From NCBI GenBank assembly GCA_029554925.1, contig JAKPUV010000469.1, positions 1 through 11,199 on the forward strand: 11,199 nt of DNA. Reading direction: 5' to 3'. The translations under genes and the position numbers were made by a program. The notes under the pieces were generated by a model that did no database searches, was not told where the DNA came from, and saw only the letters and a program-made list of their open reading frames with translations. Shown here piece after piece: positions 1 through 5,395 of the stretch (the first letter of the stretch is position 1; each line of letters starts with the position of its first letter). This DNA is from Candidatus Hydrogenedentota bacterium. GTDB taxonomy: Bacteria > Hydrogenedentota > Hydrogenedentia > Hydrogenedentales > CAITNO01.

Positions 1-1
1 G

Positions 2-1864
2 GTGTCCGTGGTGCTTTCGGGCGGGGACTATCTGCTTACCGAACCGCTGAGGGCGGAGGCGCTGGGCAGGGAGGGGGTGCCGGTGGAAATCGTCGCCAAG
101 CCGGACGAGACGCCGGTGATCCATGGCGGGGTCCGCGTGACGGGCTGGCGGGAAGAGGGGGGGCACTGGGTGGCGGACTTCCCGGCGGGGCTTCCCGCAG
201 GGGCCGACCTGTCGGCGTTGTGGGTGAACGGCCGCCGGGCCACCCCCGCGCGCACGCCGAACGCGACCAACGAAGCCGGTGATTTTCCCAAGGACTCCGA
301 CTTCTTCTACACGGCGGGTCCGGTGATGGCGAAGACGGCGGACGGCAAGGGGGACAAGAGCGCGACGGCCTTCCAGTATGGCGAGGGGGACTTGCAGGCC
401 TGGCCGGGGCTGGACGAGGCGGTCTTCGTCGTGTTCCATTCCTGGGAGACCTCGCTGCACCGGGTGGAGCGTCTGGACACGGAGAAGCGCGAGGTGCATT
501 TCAAGAAGGCCGCCGCCTGGCCCTTCACCCGCTGGCTGCCGAAGCAGTGGTACTTCGTGGAGAATCTGATGGAGGGGCTTGACCAGCCCGGCGAGTGCGT
601 GATTTCCCCCAAGACGGGAAAAATCCACTACCTGCCGCGCCCGGGCGAGACCCTGGACACCGTGGACGCCTGGGTCCCTGTTGCGAAGCAGCTGCTGGTG
701 CTGGCCGACGGTGCGGGGCCCGTGGCGGGCGTCACCCTGCGCGGCCTTCGCTTTGAGCACACGGGCTGGGGCGTGGGGCCCGAGGGCCACAGCGACAGTC
801 AGGCGGCGTTCAGCGTGCCGGCGATGCTGGACCTGCGCGGGGCGCACCTCTGGAAGATTCAGCGGTGCACGCTGGCCCACGGCGGCACCTACGGCGTGTG
901 GTTCGGCAAGGGCTCCGCCGGGAACCTGCTGGAGCAGTGCGAGATCACCGACATGGGCGCTGGCGGGGTGCGCATCGGCGAGGGGGCCAGCCCCGGAACC
1001 CCGGAGCAGACGGCGGACGGCAACACGGTGGACAACTGTTTCCTCCACGATCTGGGGCGGGTGTACCGGGGGGCCGTGGGCGTGTGGATCGGCCGCAGTT
1101 CATACAACCGGATCACGCACAACGAAATCTGCGACGTGCGCTACACGGGGGTGTCCGTGGGCTGGAGCTGGGGGTACGATCCCAGCTCGGCGAACAACAA
1201 CCTGATTGAGAGCAACCACATCCACCACATTGCCAACGGCCAGCTCAGCGACACGGGGGGCGTGTACACCCTGGGCATCTCGCCTGGCACCGCCATCCGG
1301 GGCAACTACATCCACGACGTGCTGTCGAACCCGAAGATTTCCGGGGGCTGGGGCCTTTACACCGACGAGGGCAGCACGGACATCGTGCTGGAGAACAATG
1401 TGGTGGTGAACACCGAGACCGGCGGGTTCCACCAGCACTACGGAAAAGAGAACCGCGTCCGGAACAACATCTTCGCCTTCTCGCGCCGCGAGCAGCTCAT
1501 CCGCTCCCGCGAGGAGGAGCACATTTCCTTCTTCTTCGAGAACAACATCGTCTATTACGACAACGGGAAGCTGCTGGGGAGCACCTGGAAGAACGGCAAC
1601 TTCCGCCTGTCCAACAACTGCTACTGGGACACTTCGGGAAAGAAACCCGAGTTTGCCGGCATGAGTCTTGAGGAGTGGCAGGCGGCGGGGCACGATGCGG
1701 GGTCGGTCGTGGCGGACCCGAAGTTTGCGGACGCCGAAAACCGTGATTTCACCCTGGCGGACGACTCCCCGGTCCATGAACTGGGGTTCACGCCCCTGGA
1801 TCCGTCCGAGGCGGGGCTGTACGGCCCCGGGGACTGGACCGAGCGCGTGAAGAAACAGCGGTAG
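2..1864 (+). CDS. Right-handed parallel beta-helix protein, possibly GH141-like (5' partial)
   Basis: About 620 residues are visible and the reading frame is open at the left edge, so the true start and any signal peptide lie upstream; the GTG at base 2 is only the first possible start inside the window. The visible N-terminus (GGDYLLTEPL, then a 'pvIHGGvrVTGW' stretch near residues 38-48) is the usual opening of secreted parallel beta-helix proteins. From about residue 240 to 520 there are repeated short strands rich in N, G and H (for example NNLIESNHIHHI, RGNYIHDV, LENNVVVN, VRNNIFAF, FENNIVYY), typical PbH1 coils. Conserved-looking blocks such as VSVGWSWGYD, LSDTGGVYTLG and GLYTDEGSTD resemble the family containing GH141 fucosidases and xylanases; Asp residues in the last two blocks are candidate catalytic residues. 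Family membership in GH141 is inference; the beta-helix fold is well supported. It probably acts on polysaccharide outside the cytoplasm. DUF167 follows after 3 nt. Confidence 0.85.
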   Translation: MSVVLSGGDYLLTEPLRAEALGREGVPVEIVAKPDETPVIHGGVRVTGWREEGGHWVADFPAGLPAGADLSALWVNGRRATPARTPNATNEAGDFPKDSDFFYTAGPVMAKTADGKGDKSATAFQYGEGDLQAWPGLDEAVFVVFHSWETSLHRVERLDTEKREVHFKKAAAWPFTRWLPKQWYFVENLMEGLDQPGECVISPKTGKIHYLPRPGETLDTVDAWVPVAKQLLVLADGAGPVAGVTLRGLRFEHTGWGVGPEGHSDSQAAFSVPAMLDLRGAHLWKIQRCTLAHGGTYGVWFGKGSAGNLLEQCEITDMGAGGVRIGEGASPGTPEQTADGNTVDNCFLHDLGRVYRGAVGVWIGRSSYNRITHNEICDVRYTGVSVGWSWGYDPSSANNNLIESNHIHHIANGQLSDTGGVYTLGISPGTAIRGNYIHDVLSNPKISGGWGLYTDEGSTDIVLENNVVVNTETGGFHQHYGKENRVRNNIFAFSRREQLIRSREEEHISFFFENNIVYYDNGKLLGSTWKNGNFRLSNNCYWDTSGKKPEFAGMSLEEWQAAGHDAGSVVADPKFADAENRDFTLADDSPVHELGFTPLDPSEAGLYGPGDWTERVKKQR

Positions 1865-1867
1865 CCC

Positions 1868-2185
1868 ATGAACGGGGACGCCGAGGTGTTTGCCTTGTCC
1901 GGCGGGGACACGTTGTTCCGGGTAAGGGTGCAGCCGAAGGCCTCGCGCAACGCCCTGGTGGCGGGGGAGGAGGGCCGGGTGCGGGTGGCGCTCACCGCAC
2001 CGCCGGTGGAGGGCGCGGCGAACGAGGCGCTGGTGAAGTATGTGGCCGGGCTGCTGGGCATTCCCCGGCGCCGGGTCACGCTCGAAAGCGGCGCCCAGTC
2101 CCGGGAAAAGGTGCTGCGGCTTGCGGGGTTGTCCCCGGCCGAGGTGGCGCGCCTGCTGGGAGTTGAGCAACCGAAGCAAGGGTGA
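1868..2185 (+). CDS. DUF167 / YggU family protein
   Basis: A 105-residue protein with the complete DUF167 signature: RVRVQPKASRNAL near residues 18-30, the strongly conserved block LTAPPVEGAANEAL near 42-55, and SGAQSREKVLRLAG near 74-87. Family members are small, widespread bacterial and eukaryotic proteins whose biochemical role is unknown. The 10-residue tail after the core is variable in the family. The ATG lies 3 nt after the stop of the beta-helix gene and no Shine-Dalgarno sequence is visible in front of it, so translation probably depends on coupling or re-initiation from the upstream gene. The pairing with a secreted beta-helix protein looks accidental rather than functional. The next gene is 79 nt downstream behind its own -10 box. 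Confidence 0.9.
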   Translation: MNGDAEVFALSGGDTLFRVRVQPKASRNALVAGEEGRVRVALTAPPVEGAANEALVKYVAGLLGIPRRRVTLESGAQSREKVLRLAGLSPAEVARLLGVEQPKQG

Positions 2186-2227
2186 GTTCCGCGGGTTGCC
2201 AAGTGGCCCGGGGTGGGGCCGGGCGGG

Positions 2228-2233
2228 TATAAT
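2228..2233 (+). promoter_or_regulatory. Putative -10 box (TATAAT) of the nucleoside phosphorylase gene
   Basis: A perfect TATAAT stands out in very GC-rich intergenic DNA, 31 nt before the ATG of the phosphorylase. No good -35 box is found at 16-18 nt; the nearest -35-like hexamer, TTGCCA at 2196-2201, is 26 nt upstream, which is too far. Expression may therefore need an activator, or the gene may also be read from upstream. Confidence 0.35.
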
Positions 2234-2264
2234 GAGCTGAAGTTCAGGAAGGTTACGGAATCAT

Positions 2265-3083
2265 ATGGGTTTGAAACATGATGTGGACGAGGCGGTTGCG
2301 GCCATCCGCAGCCGTTCCGGGCTGGTTCCGCAGGTTGGGATCATCCTGGGCACCGGCTTGGGTTCCCTGGCGGAGAAGATATCCGTTGACACGGTGGTGG
2401 GGTATGCGGACATTCCCCATTTTCCCGAGCCGACGGTGGACGGGCATGCCGGAGAGCTGATCCTCGGGCATCTGGCGGGCAAGGCCGTGGTCGCCCTGTC
2501 CGGGCGTTTCCACCGCTACGAGGGGTATTCCCTTCAGCAGGTGACCTTCCCGGTGCGTGTGGCCCGGGCGCTGGGGGTGGAGACGCTGGTGGTGTCCAAC
2601 GCGGCCGGGGGCATGAACCCGCAGTTTCAGGCGGGGGATCTCATGGTCATCACGGACCACATCAACCTGATGGGGGACAACCCGCTCATCGGCGAGAACG
2701 ACGAGGCGCTGGGGCCCCGGTTTCCGGACATGTGCGAGCCCTACGCGAACGACCTGATCGCCCTGGCGGAGGCGGTGGCGCTGGAAAATGGAATCAAACT
2801 GAGCCGCGGGGTGTATCTTGCGGTGACGGGACCCTGCCTGGAGACCCGGGCCGAGTACCGGTTCATGCGCATGATCGGCGGCGACGCCGTCGGGATGAGC
2901 ACGGTGCCCGAGGTGATTGTGGCGGTCCAGTCCGGGCTGCGCGTGCTGGGGTTCTCGGCCATCACGGACGAGTGCCTGCCCGACGCGCTGAAGCCGGCGG
3001 ACATTGAGAAGATCATCGCCGTGGCGAACGCGGTGGAGCCCCGGCTCTCCGCGCTGGTCACGAAGTGTCTGGAGCGGATGTAG
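2265..3083 (+). CDS. Purine nucleoside phosphorylase, trimeric (PNP/MTAP) family
   Basis: A 272-residue cytoplasmic enzyme, the usual length for trimeric PNPs; it cleaves purine (deoxy)nucleosides with phosphate to free base and (deoxy)ribose 1-phosphate for purine salvage. Visible motifs are the phosphate loop GIILGTGLGS (residues 25-34), GRFHRYEGY near 80-88, VVSNAAGGMN near 109-118, ITDHINLMGDNPL, and VTGPCLETRAEYR around the base-binding Glu193 (Glu201 in human PNP). GDAVGMSTVPEVIVA is the late family signature. The residue matching human Asn243 is Asp235 in ITDECLPD, which may affect selectivity between 6-oxo and 6-amino purines (see findings). The ATG has an AGGAAGG sequence 12 nt upstream (2246-2252). 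It sits alone between DUF167 and the PIN-TRAM operon. The family call is certain; the exact substrate (inosine/guanosine, adenosine or methylthioadenosine) is open. Confidence 0.93.
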   Translation: MGLKHDVDEAVAAIRSRSGLVPQVGIILGTGLGSLAEKISVDTVVGYADIPHFPEPTVDGHAGELILGHLAGKAVVALSGRFHRYEGYSLQQVTFPVRVARALGVETLVVSNAAGGMNPQFQAGDLMVITDHINLMGDNPLIGENDEALGPRFPDMCEPYANDLIALAEAVALENGIKLSRGVYLAVTGPCLETRAEYRFMRMIGGDAVGMSTVPEVIVAVQSGLRVLGFSAITDECLPDALKPADIEKIIAVANAVEPRLSALVTKCLERM

Positions 3084-3114
3084 CCTTCCGCGGCATTGGA
3101 GTGTGTTTCAACAG

Positions 3115-3159
3115 AGGAAAGGCGGGCCGGGGCCCGCGTCGCTTTCAGGGGCCTTTTTT
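3115..3159 (+). terminator. Possible terminator or attenuator before the PIN-TRAM operon
   Basis: An outer stem can form between 3115-3123 (AGGAAAGGC) and 3151-3159 (GCCTTTTTT), nine pairs including two G-U. Inside it, 3124-3128 (GGGCC) pairs with 3131-3135 (GGCCC) with a two-base loop, which in practice would open to a four-base loop and three or four pairs. A shorter alternative pairs GGCCC at 3131-3135 with GGGCC at 3149-3153, directly followed by six T. The structure ends exactly before the GGAGG ribosome-binding site at 3160-3164. It could end transcription from the phosphorylase gene or modulate the operon. The fold was worked out by eye. Confidence 0.35.
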
Positions 3160-3174
3160 GGAGGATTTGCAGTC

Positions 3175-4224
3175 ATGGTTGTAAACGCGTTGCGTTCGGT
3201 GTTTGTCATCGCCAGCGGCATCATGGGGTATCTCTGGGCCAACTACTTTGTCGAGGCCTCGGTGCTCCAGGGAAACGAGGCCGTCAACGAACTGCTCTGG
3301 AAGGGGGTGGGGGTCGGCATCGGCGCCGTGGTGGCGGTTCTGGTCCTGCTCGCCGTGCGCTTCATCACCCAGGAGATTTACGAGCGCCTGGCCCCCGCCG
3401 TGGTCGCCGTGGTCATCGCCATCCTGCTGGGGTTCACGGTCTCGCAGTACATGCTCTACTGGTTCCCCAAGGCCGACACCACGCTCAAGGTGTTTGTGGC
3501 CGTGTCCGTGGTTCTCATGTTCGGCTATGTCGGCATCTATCTGGCCCTCAGCCGCGCCTCCAACTGGACCTCCCTCGTGCAGGCTGTGCAGAAGCGCAGC
3601 GTCCCCGTGGGCGGGGCCGGGTCGCTGAAGCTGGTGGACACGAGCGTGCTCATTGACGGCCGGATCTCCGACATCTGCGCCAGCGGGTTCATCGAGGGGT
3701 CGCTGCTCGTGCCGCGCTTCGTGCTCAAGGAGCTCCAGAACATCGCGGACTCCGCCGAGGTGCTCCGCCGGGCCAAGGGCCGCCGGGGGCTCGACATCCT
3801 GAAGGACCTCCAGGACCCCAAGTCCATGGTTGTCGTGGTGATCATTGAGGAGGATCCGGTGGACGTGCGCGAGGTGGACGGCAAGCTGGTGAAGCTGGCC
3901 AAGCAGCTCGGCGCGAAGGTGCTCACCAACGACTTCAACCTGAACAAGGTCGCCCAGATCGAGGGCGTGTCCGTGCTGAACATCAACGACCTGGCGAACG
4001 CGCTCAAGCCCGCCGTGCTTCCCGACGAGCAGATCGAGGTGAAGCTGATCAAGGAGGGCAAGGAGCCCAACCAGGGCGTGGGCTACCTCGACGACGGCAC
4101 GATGATCGTCGTGGACGGGGGCCGGCACTACATGGGCAAGACCGTCGCGGCCGTGGTCACCAGCGTGCTCCAGACCGCCGCGGGCCGCATGATCTTCGCC
4201 CGCTACACCGGCGTCATCCAATGA
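3175..4224 (+). CDS. Membrane PIN-TRAM domain protein, YacL-like
   Basis: A 349-residue protein. The start is the ATG preceded by GGAGG at 3160-3164, because the longer reading frame runs back into the phosphorylase gene. Four hydrophobic segments occupy roughly residues 5-24, 45-65, 72-95 and 103-124, so the N-terminus is membrane-embedded. A PIN nuclease-type domain follows (about 152-270): LVDTSVLIDGRISD with Asp155, FVLKELQNIADS with Glu186, RRGLDIL, Asp235 in VDGKLVKLA, and LTNDFNLNK with Asp253, so the four acidic metal-binding positions are present. A C-terminal TRAM RNA-binding domain (about 285-349) includes QGVGYLDDGTMIVV and VTSVLQTAAGRMIFA. The likely role is membrane-linked RNA processing or decay; this is inferred from the domains, as the function of YacL-type proteins is poorly defined. 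It overlaps ispD by 4 nt, the same order as yacL-ispD-ispF in Bacillus. Confidence 0.92.
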   Translation: MVVNALRSVFVIASGIMGYLWANYFVEASVLQGNEAVNELLWKGVGVGIGAVVAVLVLLAVRFITQEIYERLAPAVVAVVIAILLGFTVSQYMLYWFPKADTTLKVFVAVSVVLMFGYVGIYLALSRASNWTSLVQAVQKRSVPVGGAGSLKLVDTSVLIDGRISDICASGFIEGSLLVPRFVLKELQNIADSAEVLRRAKGRRGLDILKDLQDPKSMVVVVIIEEDPVDVREVDGKLVKLAKQLGAKVLTNDFNLNKVAQIEGVSVLNINDLANALKPAVLPDEQIEVKLIKEGKEPNQGVGYLDDGTMIVVDGGRHYMGKTVAAVVTSVLQTAAGRMIFARYTGVIQ

Positions 4225-4907
4225 AAGCCGCGCTCCTGATCCCGGCGGCGGGCATGGGCCTGCGGCTGGGGTGGGACGGGCCCAAGGCGCTCGTGGACCT
4301 GGGCGGGGCGCCCATGCTGGCGGTGACCCTCTCGCGCTTCGCCGCGGCGGACCTCACCCCGCCCGCAGTGGTGACGGTGCCCCCCGGCCAGGCCGCCGAT
4401 TTCGACCGGGCGGTGTCCGCCCTCTCCCCCTTTCCCTGCGCCTTTGTGGAGGGCGGGGCGGAGCGCCAGGACTCCGTGCTGGCGGGGCTGGAATCCCTCC
4501 CCGACTTCACGGAGCTTGTGGTGATCCACGACGCGGCCCGGCCCCTGGTTTCCCCGGACACCGTGCGCGCCGTCATGGACGCCGCGCGCGCCCACGGCGC
4601 CGCCACCGTGGCGCTGCCCGTCACCGACACCATCCTCCAGGCGGACGGGGCGGAGTGTCTCGCGGAGACGCCGGACCGCTCCCGGCTGTGGGCCTGCCAG
4701 ACGCCGCAGGCGTTCCGGCTGGACATCATTCTCGACGCGCACCGGCGCGCCCGCCGCGAGGGCTGGCGCGTGACCGACGACGCGACCCTGGCGCGGCGGG
4801 CGGGCCATTCCGTCCGGCTGGTGCGCGGGACGCAGGAAAACCTGAAAGTCACCACACCCTTTGACCTGCGGCTGGCGCTCCGGCTGCGGCGGGAGGAACG
4901 GCAATGA
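4221..4907 (+). CDS. ispD: 2-C-methyl-D-erythritol 4-phosphate cytidylyltransferase
   Basis: A 228-residue enzyme of the MEP isoprenoid pathway that joins MEP and CTP to give CDP-methylerythritol and pyrophosphate in the cytoplasm. The nucleotide-binding motif is IPAAGMGLRLGWDGPK (residues 7-22), with Arg15 and Lys22 seven residues apart as in the E. coli enzyme (Arg20, Lys27). Further family blocks are VIHDAARPLV, LPVTDTI, the substrate-site segment RLWACQTPQAF, VTDDATLARRAG and ENLKVTTPFDL near the C-terminus, which carries the conserved Lys. The length is normal for IspD. The ATG overlaps the stop of the PIN-TRAM gene (ATGA) and has no clear Shine-Dalgarno sequence, so translation is probably coupled. 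ispF follows with another 4-nt overlap, placing two MEP enzymes in one transcript; they are separate proteins, not the IspDF fusion found in some bacteria. Confidence 0.96.
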   Translation: MKAALLIPAAGMGLRLGWDGPKALVDLGGAPMLAVTLSRFAAADLTPPAVVTVPPGQAADFDRAVSALSPFPCAFVEGGAERQDSVLAGLESLPDFTELVVIHDAARPLVSPDTVRAVMDAARAHGAATVALPVTDTILQADGAECLAETPDRSRLWACQTPQAFRLDIILDAHRRARREGWRVTDDATLARRAGHSVRLVRGTQENLKVTTPFDLRLALRLRREERQ

Positions 4908-5386
4908 CCATCCGGGTGGGCATCGGCTACGACCTGCACAGGCTGGAGGGGGGCGGCGACCACCTCATGCTCGGGGGGGTGCGTGTTCCCTTCGACGGGG
5001 GGGCGGTCGCCCACTCCGACGGCGACGTGGTCATCCACGCGCTGATTGACGCGATGCTCGGGGCGGCCGGGCTGGGCAACATCGGCCAGCGCTTCCCCGA
5101 CTCCGACCCCAACCTGCGCGGGGTGGACAGCATGGCGCTGCTGGAGCGGACCATCCGCCTGCTGCACAGCTCCGGCTTCACGGTGGTCAACGCCGACATG
5201 GTGGTCGTGCTCGAGCGTCCCCGGCTGGCGCCCCATCTGGACGCCATGCGGCAGCGGATCGCCGAGTGCCTCAAGATCGAGCGGCACCGGGTGTCCGTCA
5301 AGCCCAAGACCAACGAGGGCGTCGGCCCCGAGGGCCGCGGCGAGGCCGTGAGCGCCCAGGCGGTCGTGCTGGTGCAGCAGCAGTAG
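4904..5386 (+). CDS. ispF: 2-C-methyl-D-erythritol 2,4-cyclodiphosphate synthase
   Basis: A 160-residue protein of normal IspF length; it cyclises CDP-methylerythritol 2-phosphate to the 2,4-cyclodiphosphate with release of CMP, acting as a homotrimer in the cytoplasm. The metal ligands are visible as Asp10 and His12 in GIGYDLHRL and His45 in SDGDVVIHALIDAMLGA; His37-Ser38 belongs to the substrate loop. GNIGQRFPDSDPNLRG is a further signature. The CMP-binding stretch reads VKPKTNEGVGPEGRGEA rather than the KATTTE form of E. coli, a variant I believe is common outside Proteobacteria. GGAGG at 4892-4896, inside the end of ispD, is spaced 7 nt from the ATG. Only 9 nt separate its stop from the stop of the convergent mannosidase gene, with no obvious terminator between them. 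Confidence 0.97.
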   Translation: MTIRVGIGYDLHRLEGGGDHLMLGGVRVPFDGGAVAHSDGDVVIHALIDAMLGAAGLGNIGQRFPDSDPNLRGVDSMALLERTIRLLHSSGFTVVNADMVVVLERPRLAPHLDAMRQRIAECLKIERHRVSVKPKTNEGVGPEGRGEAVSAQAVVLVQQQ

Positions 5387-5395
5387 CCCGGCCGT

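Noticed and set aside
2205..2220. GGCCC/GGGCC hairpin after the DUF167 gene as a terminator
   Set aside because: Five pairs only and no T-rich tract follows; it lies inside the presumed promoter region.
3145..4221. 358-codon open frame antisense to the PIN-TRAM gene
   Set aside because: Composition is dominated by His, Asp, Val and Leu without any motif, a mirror of GC-rich codons in a well-conserved sense gene.
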